Shown one piece after another: positions 34,853-42,091 of a stretch of DNA of 64,000 nt. The DNA is taken from assembly GCF_022369435.1 (NCBI RefSeq), contig NZ_CP059597.1:992001-1056000 (forward strand). The letters run 5' to 3'. The notes beneath the pieces are model-generated. The model had not been told where the DNA came from. It did no database searches and saw nothing but the letters and a program-made list of their open reading frames with translations. The stretch comes from Campylobacter sp. RM10537 (GTDB lineage Bacteria > Campylobacterota > Campylobacteria > Campylobacterales > Campylobacteraceae). The translations under genes and the position numbers were made by a program. Numbering within the stretch: the first letter of the stretch is position 1; each line of letters opens with the position of its first letter.

Positions 34853-35506
34853 CTAGCTTACATTTTTATAAGTCATATTGACTTTTATTTTTTCTTCAAA
34901 TTTTGTTCGATTCTCTTCAAATGCTTCTTTTTCTTTCTTTTTAAAATTATTATAATCATCTTCATAACTTAAGGGCTTATATCTTCGTATAATCTTATAA
35001 GAAGAATTTGCACATATATCAACCCCTATACGATTTTGATTTTTAAATATAAAATCTATCAAAGCGTGTTTAAATTCATTATTCTTTAGTGGATCTCCAT
35101 CTTCATAAGTCAGTTCTCCAAAACTATTTATACAAACCAACATATTGATAGATTTTGCCGATTTTTTATAGGCATTGCCTTGTGTATCATAACAATAATA
35201 CGAGTATATAAAATCATCCTCAAGTAATCTAAAAAATGGGCAATTTTTATATTTGCTTTTTAGCCAATATAAAAAGCTTTCTTTATCCTCAAAGCGTTTT
35301 TTAAATTCAAATTCTGCTTTCTTGCAAACTATTCTTAATTTTTCATAGGTCGTTCCAACGATTTTTTCTTTTTCAAGTGTTTCAAAATAATAATCCAAAA
35401 AAGAATGTATATCTTTTGCCTCTTTTAAATATCTTCCAACTATATCAGTTGCTTGTGCTTTGTTAATTTCTAACAAATCCATTAAAACTTGTATTTTTTC
35501 TTGCAT
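34853..35506 (-). CDS. Phage protein between replication gene and RusA, unknown
   Basis: The 217-residue protein has no recognised family. Its N-terminal 35 residues resemble a UBA-like or small helical bundle (MQEKIQVLMDLLEINKAQATD). The middle contains aromatic and Cys-rich segments (FLYWLKSKYKNCPFFRL, YSYYCYDTQGNAYKK), and the C-terminus is charged coiled coil. It follows the replication protein gene by 9 nt, so a replication helper is possible. Confidence 0.6.
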   Translation of the reverse strand: MQEKIQVLMDLLEINKAQATDIVGRYLKEAKDIHSFLDYYFETLEKEKIVGTTYEKLRIVCKKAEFEFKKRFEDKESFLYWLKSKYKNCPFFRLLEDDFIYSYYCYDTQGNAYKKSAKSINMLVCINSFGELTYEDGDPLKNNEFKHALIDFIFKNQNRIGVDICANSSYKIIRRYKPLSYEDDYNNFKKKEKEAFEENRTKFEEKIKVNMTYKNVS

Positions 35507-35515
35507 TGTTTCCCC

Positions 35516-36523
35516 TTAAAAGCATCCGATGAGTTTTGTCTCGTTTTTATGCTCATTTTTCATTCCATAATATTTCATTAGACTATCAACTACAGCAGGA
35601 TTGGCTTCTTTGTTTCTATTAAATCGCTGTGTTTTTCTAGCTTCATTTTCTTTAGCATATTTCATCCAAGTATAAAGACTTCCAGCAACACTTGACATTC
35701 TTTTTCCATTTCTTTTCCATTCTCTAGCGTCCCAATAGCCTATAAAATCATTAGCCAACTCTTCGCCAAAACTTGTTCCATTTTTCTCATTAAATGCTTT
35801 AATTTGTCCCATGAGTTCATTAACATTTGGAGCTTTAAACTCTTTTTTTGCCATTTTTTCAAAATCCTTTTTATTAAAATTAACAAAACTTGTCACAAAA
35901 AAGGCGTTTTCGTTAGAAACGCTTTCTTTCTTTTCTTGATTATTTTCTAATTTTTCTAAATTCTCTTTTTTTATAAATTCTTTATTATTAATATTTATAT
36001 TATTTATAAATTTATTATCACGCGTGTGTGTGCGTGTTTCTATATATAGGGAATTTTCATTTTTTGTTTTTTCAGTGGTTAAATTTCTGTCGATTGATGA
36101 AACGTTATTTTGAAGAGCTTTACTTAACTTTTCATTGCTGCTTTTAAGCAAAGTTAAAGATTTGTTAAAATGTCTTTTAGTTTGAAAATTTTCATCTTTT
36201 AAAATCCACTCATAAAAATTTAAAGAACCATTTCTTACTTTTTTAATTTCAAGAAGATTAAGCTCTACAAGTTCTCTTTTTGCAATCCTAAGTCTATTAA
36301 GGCTTATTCTTTGATTATTTTTTACCTTTATAAACTCCCTCAAATAGATCTCGCTTACAATCGTTTTTTCACTAAGTTTGCCTAACTGAATATATAAAGC
36401 TAAAGCATCAACACTTAAGCCACCAAAAGCTATAGTATTTGATATTTTCAAATATCCTTTTCTTTGCTTTAAAGTTTTTTTGAGACAAGCCACTTCAAAA
36501 CTTGCTTTAAAATTAGGTATCAT
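35516..36523 (-). CDS. Phage replication initiation protein candidate
   Basis: The 335-residue protein has an N-terminal winged-helix-like domain (about residues 25-115, including SVDALALYIQLGKLSEKTI and RLRIAKRELVELNLL). A low-complexity Asn/Lys linker (KFINNININNKEF) follows, then a C-terminal domain with NDFIGYWDAREWKRNGKRM and SVAGSLYTWMKYA. Such two-part layouts are typical of lambda O/DnaD-like initiators. Its first residues, MIPNFKASFEVA, closely match the start of the SSB-like protein at 46465. The DNA of the linker is AT- and GT-rich and may hold the origin. Confidence 0.65.
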   Translation of the reverse strand: MIPNFKASFEVACLKKTLKQRKGYLKISNTIAFGGLSVDALALYIQLGKLSEKTIVSEIYLREFIKVKNNQRISLNRLRIAKRELVELNLLEIKKVRNGSLNFYEWILKDENFQTKRHFNKSLTLLKSSNEKLSKALQNNVSSIDRNLTTEKTKNENSLYIETRTHTRDNKFINNININNKEFIKKENLEKLENNQEKKESVSNENAFFVTSFVNFNKKDFEKMAKKEFKAPNVNELMGQIKAFNEKNGTSFGEELANDFIGYWDAREWKRNGKRMSSVAGSLYTWMKYAKENEARKTQRFNRNKEANPAVVDSLMKYYGMKNEHKNETKLIGCF

Positions 36524-36544
36524 TTATTCACCTTTTGTAATTTT

Positions 36545-36610
36545 TTAAAATATTTTCCAAATTAATAAATAAACTAAAAAGCCTATTAAAAATCCTGCTA
36601 TAAAAGCCAT
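36545..36610 (-). CDS. 21-residue membrane peptide
   Basis: The frame starting at the ATG at 36608-36610 encodes 21 residues, starting MAFIAGFLIGFLVYLLIW and ending KIF. It is a single membrane helix with a Gly-x3-Gly spacing. AAGG lies 7 nt upstream of the ATG. It ends 21 nt before the replication gene start. Whether it is a functional peptide or a leader is not known. Confidence 0.5.
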   Translation of the reverse strand: MAFIAGFLIGFLVYLLIWKIF

Positions 36611-36645
36611 TTTTAAACCTTAATCCGCTTTAAAAAGTCCTTTGC

Positions 36646-36651
36646 TATAAT
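36646..36651 (+). promoter_or_regulatory. -10 element for the 49-codon gene, within inverted repeat
   Basis: TATAAT predicts a rightward start near 36658. It lies between the arms of a 9-bp inverted repeat, AAGTCCTTT (36635-36643) and AAAGGACTT (36671-36679). The second arm includes the ribosome binding site of the gene. Confidence 0.5.
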
Positions 36652-36685
36652 TATTTTGCACCAAATTAAGAAAGGACTTATCAAA

Positions 36686-36835
36686 ATGGACGAGAAAAAT
36701 TTAAACTTATTAAAGAATATTCCTTATCTCATGAAAAAAATCGAAGAGTTAGAAAGCAGGATAAAAAAGCTAGAGCAAACTCAACAGCCACAATGCTATT
36801 CTACTCAAACTCCCGACCAAATAGGAAAAATCTAA
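36686..36835 (+). CDS. Small coiled-coil protein, 49 residues
   Basis: The frame encodes MDEKNLNLLKNIPYLMKKIE and continues as a Lys/Glu-rich coiled coil, then a Gln/Pro/Ser tail ending GKI. AAAGGA lies at good distance, and a -10 element stands upstream. It runs opposite to all neighbouring genes and overlaps the end of the gene at 36832 by 4 nt. No family is recognised. Confidence 0.55.
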   Translation: MDEKNLNLLKNIPYLMKKIEELESRIKKLEQTQQPQCYSTQTPDQIGKI

Positions 36836-37020
36836 GTCTTATCAAGGCTTAGAATATCTTTTTTACCTAGTTCTCTATAGTATTTTTCAAACTTCAAAAT
36901 ATCAGTAATCTTATCAACAAGGAGCTCATCAATACTATCAAATCCCTCTTTACTTGCCATACTTTGCAAAAGCTCAAAATACTCATCAGGCATTTTAATT
37001 TTTAGTTCAATTGTTTTCAT
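36832..37020 (-). CDS. Small early protein, RHH-like
   Basis: The 62-residue protein (MKTIELKIKMPDEYFELLQS...) has a beta-strand-like N-terminus followed by two helices, the usual shape of ribbon-helix-helix DNA-binding proteins. It overlaps the upstream early gene by 14 nt and belongs to the leftward early unit controlled by the repressor. Control of early transcription or plasmid-like maintenance is possible but unproven. Confidence 0.55.
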   Translation of the reverse strand: MKTIELKIKMPDEYFELLQSMASKEGFDSIDELLVDKITDILKFEKYYRELGKKDILSLDKT

Positions 37021-37222
37021 TCTCTATCCTTTCGCTTTCTCCCAAAAATTGAAGCAATTTATTTCTATTCTTTTTGCCCCAAATATTCGGCGGTATTTGA
37101 TATTTTTCCCAAAGCTCACCAGCAATCTGAACTTTTATTCCTATACGAGAGCTTAAAATGCTACTTACACCATCTTTGCTGTAATAATTAAATAATATTT
37201 TTTTAAGTTCTTTCCTAGTCAT
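37007..37222 (-). CDS. First leftward early gene, Cro-position protein
   Basis: This 71-residue protein is transcribed divergently from the S24 repressor, the place held by Cro in lambdoid phages. It reads MTRKELKKILFNYYSKDGVS and later IGIKVQIAGELWEKYQIPPNIWGKKN. A helix-turn-helix is possible but not convincing; the mixture resembles small CII/Cro-like or HTH proteins of Campylobacter phages. The predicted start of its mRNA lies within operator 2, so the repressor should shut it off. Confidence 0.6.
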   Translation of the reverse strand: MTRKELKKILFNYYSKDGVSSILSSRIGIKVQIAGELWEKYQIPPNIWGKKNRNKLLQFLGESERIENENN

Positions 37223-37253
37223 AAATTACATTCTCGATAATATTTTTTAAAAA

Positions 37254-37340
37254 TGTAGCATAACTACTATAAAAATAAGTTTAATTTTGTGTAATTATAC
37301 TACATAAAATTTTAAAAAAATCCGATGTATAATTACTACA
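37254..37340. promoter_or_regulatory. Three repressor operators, 36 bp apart
   Basis: Sites of 15 bp lie at 37254-37268 (TGTAGCATAACTACT), 37290-37304 (TGTAATTATACTACA) and 37326-37340 (TGTATAATTACTACA), each exactly 36 bp from the next. The third covers the TATAAT (37328-37333) of the rightward repressor promoter, and the second covers the TATAAT (37294-37299) of the leftward early promoter. The consensus, with the sites at 43434-43484, is the palindrome TGTAGTAnTACTACA. Binding by the S24 repressor is inferred. Confidence 0.8.
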
Positions 37341-37360
37341 ATAAAAAAAGGAATTAAGCA

Positions 37361-38098
37361 ATGATAGAAAAAGCGGAAAAAACATTTTATAAACTTGATA
37401 AAGAATTTTTGGCTCAAGTTTTAAAAGAAAAAAAGATAAGTAGATCAAAATTTGCTCAAATGCTTTCAGAGAATGGTTATGAAATTACATTAGATGGTAT
37501 TGCATATTGGTATAGAAATGAAAAAAATCAACCTGAAAATTATGAAAATATTATTATTATGGCAAAAGTTTTAGGAGTTCCAGTTTCCAAACTTGCTCCT
37601 ATAAATAATAATATAAAAAATTACATAAAACAAGAAAACCAAGTTGAATTCAGATACTTTTCTGATATTTACGCAAGTGCAGGATTTGGAACATCTTCTC
37701 AAAATGAAGAATTTAAAATTATTTCAGTTAATGAAAATTTTTTAAAAGAAATTTTAGATATACCTATAAAAAAGACTTATGATATTATAAAAATCTACGG
37801 TGAGAGTATGGAACCTATTTTACTAAACGGAGATTTTGTAATAGTTGATAGAAATAAAAATACACTTGCCGCTATATCAAATGCCGATATTGTTATTTTT
37901 AGAAAAGGCGATGATCTATTTTGTAAAAAAATTAAAAAACAACCGTTTGAAGACTTTATATTTTTAGTTTCAGAAAATAAAAAATACGAAGATAGAAAAG
38001 TAGATAATGTAGAATTTGAAAAATGTGAAATTTTAGGCACAGTGGTTTCAAAAATGACAATTGAAACTTTTAAAAATTTCATAGAGGTGGTGGGGTGA
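37361..38098 (+). CDS. CI-like prophage repressor, S24/LexA type
   Basis: The 245-residue protein has an N-terminal HTH (about residues 25-58, ISRSKFAQMLSENGYEI) and a C-terminal S24 self-cleaving domain. Cleavage should occur at Ala107-Gly108 (YASAGFG). The catalytic Ser149 is in YGESMEP and the Lys is at 189/190 in FCKKIKK. Cleavage stimulated by RecA would induce the phage. It lies behind operator 3 with a short leader and AAGGAA site. The last codons overlap the next gene by 4 nt. Confidence 0.92.
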   Translation: MIEKAEKTFYKLDKEFLAQVLKEKKISRSKFAQMLSENGYEITLDGIAYWYRNEKNQPENYENIIIMAKVLGVPVSKLAPINNNIKNYIKQENQVEFRYFSDIYASAGFGTSSQNEEFKIISVNENFLKEILDIPIKKTYDIIKIYGESMEPILLNGDFVIVDRNKNTLAAISNADIVIFRKGDDLFCKKIKKQPFEDFIFLVSENKKYEDRKVDNVEFEKCEILGTVVSKMTIETFKNFIEVVG

Positions 38099-38865
38099 AT
38101 TTAAATAAAATAATGAACTATTTAAAAAATCCTTTTATATTGTCATATATTGCAGGAATTTTTGTTCTTATTTTAAGCGTTAAAATTAATAACTTAATTA
38201 TAGCTATTATGGGATATATTCTATTGATTATTCCAGCATTTATAGATTTATATCAAATTATTAAAAGAATTAATATTGCTAAAATATATAACTTATTAGT
38301 TTTTTTTGGATTATATTGTATAGCTGAATTTTTTTCGAGAGATATAATTTATAATAAAGTAGATTATACTCCAGATAGTTATAGTTATGCTATTAATATT
38401 TTTAATATTATAATTATTATTCCAATAATAATTATATGTATAATGTTTGCTTTGTTGCTATTGTTTATAGCATCTTTTTTATTGGCAATACTAAAAGAGA
38501 TGTTTAAAACTTTATTTTTTACAAATCTTGATTTTTTAGTTCAAAAAATTTTTAACTTTATAATAAAAACAACCCATTTTAAAAATAAAGTTCATATCTG
38601 TTTCTTTATATTTTTTGGAGTTGCGGTTATTTTACAGTGTTTGAGCTTTTCTACGCTCGGTTATTTTTATGTATTTAATTTTACTTCTAATATTATCCAT
38701 ATGACTTCGTATTATCAAAATAATACAATATGTTCAAAAGTTTCACCTAATGCTTATATACATTTACTAGGAGATAATAAAGTTTCAATATCACCATTTA
38801 ATGAAAAATTTGTATTTCATTTGGACAAAAATAGAGATAAATTTATAACTAGAGATTGTAATTAA
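38095..38865 (+). CDS. Polytopic membrane protein coupled to the repressor
   Basis: The 256-residue protein starts with GTG overlapping the repressor stop (GTGA), so it should be made with the repressor in the lysogen. It has about five to six membrane helices: two near residues 12-50, one near 60-75, two near 98-135 and one near 172-195. A C-terminal soluble tail of about 55 residues with two Cys follows. No family is recognised. Membrane proteins coupled to a repressor are commonly superinfection exclusion proteins, so that role is suggested. Confidence 0.65.
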   Translation: MNLNKIMNYLKNPFILSYIAGIFVLILSVKINNLIIAIMGYILLIIPAFIDLYQIIKRINIAKIYNLLVFFGLYCIAEFFSRDIIYNKVDYTPDSYSYAINIFNIIIIIPIIIICIMFALLLLFIASFLLAILKEMFKTLFFTNLDFLVQKIFNFIIKTTHFKNKVHICFFIFFGVAVILQCLSFSTLGYFYVFNFTSNIIHMTSYYQNNTICSKVSPNAYIHLLGDNKVSISPFNEKFVFHLDKNRDKFITRDCN

Positions 38866-39044
38866 GTAAGTATAGCGGTTTATATTTTCTAATGCCAAAA
38901 TATTTTTAAATCAAATTGAAAAGATGTAAAAAAATTAAATAAAATTATTAAAAAAATAAAACTAATTAAAATTTTAACAAAAAATTCGATATACTTTTTA
39001 TCAATATAAAATTTATCAATTAGTTAAATTTGTTTAAATGAGTG

Positions 39045-39082
39045 TTGATTTTTAAAAAATAGAAAATCAATTTGTTTTTTTT
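39045..39082 (+). terminator. Terminator of the repressor operon
   Basis: TTGATTTT (39045-39052) pairs with AAAATCAA (39063-39070) across a 10-nt loop and is followed by TTTG and eight T residues. This is the usual shape of an intrinsic terminator. Confidence 0.65.
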
Positions 39083-39144
39083 GATGAATATACAAGGTTA
39101 AATGTTAAAATCAAATCCTGTAATTTTTAGAGATGACAATCAAA

Positions 39145-39150
39145 TATAAT
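39145..39150 (+). promoter_or_regulatory. -10 element of the chaperone-containing operon
   Basis: TATAAT stands 17 nt before the ATG at 39168, predicting a leader of only about 12 nt with GTAGG. No operator copy lies here, so the operon is probably expressed in the lysogen. Confidence 0.55.
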
Positions 39151-39167
39151 TTTATAGAGTTTGTAGG

Positions 39168-39548
39168 ATGGATACAAAAAGAAAAAAAACAAATCAATGG
39201 GAAGAAATAGGTATTAAAGATTTTAATGATGTTTTATATGCAGAAGAATTAAAATATAATAAAATAAACGAAATTTATGAATTACCAAATCATGAAATAT
39301 GCACAAAAAAGGAAAATAGTAAAAGCCGTTTTAAATTAGAAATAGATCAAATAGTGATTGAAAGTGATAAAATAAAGATAAAAGAGATTGATATGAAAAA
39401 AATAGGATATGAATATTTCATTCTTTATAAACCTATTTTAGAACAAAAAGAAAGACTTATTTACGTTTATAAAGATAGTAATGATACAATGTATATCCCA
39501 ATAGAAAATAGAAATTATTTTATAAAGGAAGAAATAAAAAAACAATGA
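39168..39548 (+). CDS. First protein of TAC-like operon, toxin or partner candidate
   Basis: This 126-residue protein has no recognised family. It is charged, with an N-terminal basic stretch (MDTKRKKTNQWEEIG), a beta-rich middle and C-terminus containing FILYKPILEQKERLIYVYKD, and an ending of NYFIKEEIKKQ. It overlaps the next gene by 4 nt (ATGA). In toxin-antitoxin-chaperone operons the toxin usually comes first and the chaperone last, so this protein is a candidate toxin, but no toxin motif is seen. Confidence 0.6.
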   Translation: MDTKRKKTNQWEEIGIKDFNDVLYAEELKYNKINEIYELPNHEICTKKENSKSRFKLEIDQIVIESDKIKIKEIDMKKIGYEYFILYKPILEQKERLIYVYKDSNDTMYIPIENRNYFIKEEIKKQ

Positions 39549-40168
39549 AAAATATTCTTAAATTACTTAATAAAAGAGAACAAAAGATATTTTTAGAAAA
39601 TAAAAATCTTATTAGTAAGCTTTGGAAAATTATCCCAGAATCAAACAAGCGACCAATGGAAGCAAACGATATTATCAATATACTTAAAAATGAAAATTTA
39701 CCATTGAATATTAAATCTATTTCTAAGAAATTTAATATCATCTTGAAAAAAAACATGAGATTAAAAAAATATAATTCAAAATCAAAGTTTGATGGTAATC
39801 AAATAATAATAGAATATAAAGATGAAAAAGAAATACCGGAACAAATAGGACATATATTTCAAAATTTCTTAAGTGGTATTTACTTCCAATATCCGCCAAA
39901 ATACAATTTAAAAACAATTGATTTTTATGAAAAAAAGGCTAAAAATTTTGCAAAATGCTTAAACTTGTTAATTCCAAGATACGAAATAATGAATAGTTTA
40001 AGAAAACATTTTGAAATAATAGATAGTTTTAAAAAGCATTTTGAAATAATAGATAGTTTTAAGAAAAAAATGCATTTAGCCAAGAATGAGCAATATTTAT
40101 CAATTAATAAAATACAAAATGAAAATGAAGAATCTAAAATTACCTATGGTTTTAGCAAAGCAGCTTGA
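39545..40168 (+). CDS. Degenerate ImmA/IrrE-like protein with C-terminal repeats
   Basis: In the 207-residue protein, residues about 49-146 follow the ImmA/IrrE (DUF955) pattern: LPLNIKSISKKFNI, FDGNQIIIEY, then EQIGHIFQNFL where the HELGH zinc motif should be, and KNFAKCLNLLIP where xANxFAxxLLMP is expected. The first His and the catalytic Glu are lost (EQIGH at 99-103), so it is probably catalytically dead. A 10-residue repeat (SFKKHFEIID) follows at 151-174, then a tail ending FSKAA. It lies between the first protein and a SecB-like chaperone. An antitoxin addicted to the chaperone is the favoured reading. Confidence 0.6.
   Translation: MKNILKLLNKREQKIFLENKNLISKLWKIIPESNKRPMEANDIINILKNENLPLNIKSISKKFNIILKKNMRLKKYNSKSKFDGNQIIIEYKDEKEIPEQIGHIFQNFLSGIYFQYPPKYNLKTIDFYEKKAKNFAKCLNLLIPRYEIMNSLRKHFEIIDSFKKHFEIIDSFKKKMHLAKNEQYLSINKIQNENEESKITYGFSKAA
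39995..40066 (+). repeat. Tandem 30-bp repeats within coding sequence
   Basis: Two full copies of a 30-bp unit (39995-40024 and 40025-40054) and a partial third encode SLRKHFEIID, SFKKHFEIID and SFKKK. The units differ by only a few bases. Copy number could vary by slippage without changing frame. Confidence 0.85.
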
Positions 40169-40183
40169 ATATAAGGAGTTACA

Positions 40184-40618
40184 ATGAGAGAAATAGAATC
40201 TGGCATATTTAAAATTTTATCAATAGAAATGAAAAAATTTAATTTTGAACAAAATAAAGTGACCAAAATAAATATAGATAATGTTAAAAGCATTCAATGT
40301 AAAAACAAGATAGGCGCTATTGCAAAAAAACAGGATAGTAAAGAAAAAGATCAATTTTTGATTCAATTGGATTTTGATATTCAAGCACATATTGCTAATA
40401 ACGATGTCTATAATATATCGACTTCCATACTATCGCTGATTGAATTTGAAAATAAAAATAAAGAAAATGAATTGTTTTTAAATAATGCTGTGGCAATAAT
40501 GTTTTCATATTTGAGACCAATGATAGCACAAATCACAATGTTATCTGGCTTTCCTCCTTATCATCTACAACCTGTTAGTTTTGAACAATTCAAAGTGGAT
40601 ATTATAAATAATAATTAA
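40184..40618 (+). CDS. SecB-like chaperone of TAC type
   Basis: The 144-residue protein lacks a close match over its first half but ends like SecB. Residues 101-133 read NAVAIMFSYLRPMIAQITML then SGFPPYHLQPVSF, matching the SecB helix and loop before its C-terminal helix (FPYAREXI...GFPPLxLxPINF). SecB homotetramers hold unfolded clients; solitary SecB-like proteins in toxin-antitoxin operons act as antitoxin chaperones, as in mycobacterial TAC and phage-defence CmdTAC. It follows the ImmA-like gene by 15 nt and overlaps the nuclease gene by 1 nt. The housekeeping secB would be elsewhere. Confidence 0.7.
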   Translation: MREIESGIFKILSIEMKKFNFEQNKVTKINIDNVKSIQCKNKIGAIAKKQDSKEKDQFLIQLDFDIQAHIANNDVYNISTSILSLIEFENKNKENELFLNNAVAIMFSYLRPMIAQITMLSGFPPYHLQPVSFEQFKVDIINNN

Positions 40619-41268
40619 TGAAAAAACTTACAATCTTATCCTTACTAGCAACTCTAGCCTTAGCTAATTATATACAATATAAACCGAGCGAAGAGTTTGC
40701 TAAGTATTTTACGACACAAAGTTGCTCACAAGTTTTAGATAAATTCTATTATCTAAATTGTTATGATTATGGTTATAAAGGGACAAAAGCAGTAGCTTAT
40801 AGATTAGAAGCTGATAATCTAAAAGGTAAACAAATTAAAAAACGTCCTCGTTTTGAAGATGATACCAATATTCCTAAAAAATACCGCACTACTTGGAGCG
40901 ATTATAAAAACAGTGGTTATGATAGAGGACATACTCTTTCTAATGCTTCGATGAGAAAAACAACTCAAGCACAAAGAAGCACTTTTTTAATGAGCAATAT
41001 CACTCCACAAAATCCACAAATCAATCAAAGAGTTTGGAACAAGATTGAAAAAAGAGAAAGACAAGTAGCTTTAAAGCTTGGGAGTTTAGAAGTTTTGAAT
41101 TTGGTTAATTATGATAGTAATCCACAAAGAATGAAAAACAATATAGCTATTCCAAGCTCTTATATTAAAATCTTAAAAGGTGATAATTTTAAAGAATGTT
41201 ATCAAGTGCCAAATCATGAAGTAGAAAATGAGAGTATAAAAAGTTACAAGGTTGATTGTGATAAATAA
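40618..41268 (+). CDS. Secreted DNA/RNA non-specific endonuclease
   Basis: The 216-residue protein has a signal peptide (MKKLTILSLLATLALA) and a NUC/EndA domain with the DRGH motif (YDRGHTLSNASM, His105 as base) and the metal-binding SNITPQNPQINQRVWNKIE region. The mature enzyme should act in the periplasm. Homologous prophage nucleases in other C. jejuni elements are known to block natural transformation. Its ATG overlaps the stop codon of the SecB-like gene (TAATG), so it is coupled to that operon. Confidence 0.88.
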   Translation: MKKLTILSLLATLALANYIQYKPSEEFAKYFTTQSCSQVLDKFYYLNCYDYGYKGTKAVAYRLEADNLKGKQIKKRPRFEDDTNIPKKYRTTWSDYKNSGYDRGHTLSNASMRKTTQAQRSTFLMSNITPQNPQINQRVWNKIEKRERQVALKLGSLEVLNLVNYDSNPQRMKNNIAIPSSYIKILKGDNFKECYQVPNHEVENESIKSYKVDCDK

Positions 41269-42091
41269 TGATTTTTCTTATGAAAAAATTATAACACAAT
41301 TAAATAAATGTGCTGAAGCAAAATTAAAAAAAGAATTATCAAACTATAATTCAAAAGATTATTTTGCGGAATATCTCAAAGAAATATATTTTTCTATACC
41401 ACCTAAACCTAGAAAAGTATTTATATCAAAAGAGATTAAAGAACGAACTCTAAATAAAAAAATACGGAAAACAATTAACAAAATAGAATACAAATTAAAG
41501 AAAGGAGAAGATGTTAATCCTTTTCTTAGTAAAAGATTAAATAATAATGATAAAATGTTTTCTTCTTTTGGAATTCATCATTTTCATCTAGGAGAATATC
41601 TTAAAAATAAACAAGAATATGATAGAACTGGGGACTTATTGTATTGTTTTTTACCGTATTACAACAATGATTCAATATATTTTATAGACGTATTACCCCA
41701 TAAACAATGGTGTAATCAAGAACTATTTGATATTATACAGAAAAATTGGCCTGATGTTATAGATCATATAAAATCTCCATTGAAAAATGATATTTTATAT
41801 ACAAATGAGAATATTAAAGATTTAAGAGATAATGGTATTAACATTATGCCTTGTCTAAAAACAGGTGAGATTATTATACCAAATTTTGGATATACAATTA
41901 ATGAATATCCTACATATGTATATTTATGCAAAATAAATATAAGAAGACAAATAGAACATATTTATAAAACATACCATATTAATGTTAGCGATACAGAAAT
42001 TATAGACTTTGAAATTAATAATAATTTGATATTAAAAAATATAGCTATTAAAAATAAAATATCAGGCAAAATAGATTTATATAATTTTTAA
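41258..42091 (+). CDS. Cargo protein with HHFHLG and NWP motifs, unknown
   Basis: The product is 277 residues from GTG at 41258, which has AAGG 6 nt upstream; it overlaps the nuclease by 11 nt. Residues about 105-160 contain FGIHHFHLGEYL, GDLLYCFLPYY, IYFIDVLPHKQWCNQELFDI and IQKNWPDVI. This alternation of strand, His and Trp residues looks like a compact conserved enzyme or toxin domain I cannot name. It is the last gene of the rightward cargo operon and faces the Sel1-like gene. A toxin or defence effector is possible. Confidence 0.6.
   Translation: MINNDFSYEKIITQLNKCAEAKLKKELSNYNSKDYFAEYLKEIYFSIPPKPRKVFISKEIKERTLNKKIRKTINKIEYKLKKGEDVNPFLSKRLNNNDKMFSSFGIHHFHLGEYLKNKQEYDRTGDLLYCFLPYYNNDSIYFIDVLPHKQWCNQELFDIIQKNWPDVIDHIKSPLKNDILYTNENIKDLRDNGINIMPCLKTGEIIIPNFGYTINEYPTYVYLCKINIRRQIEHIYKTYHINVSDTEIIDFEINNNLILKNIAIKNKISGKIDLYNF

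Larger units (their letters stand above)
38866..39167. other. Intergenic region with terminator and promoter
   Basis: These 302 nt hold no reading frame of note. They contain a hairpin with a T-tract that should end the repressor transcript (39045-39082) and a -10 element for the next operon (39145-39150). The rest is very AT-rich, with no recognisable operator copies. Confidence 0.6.
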
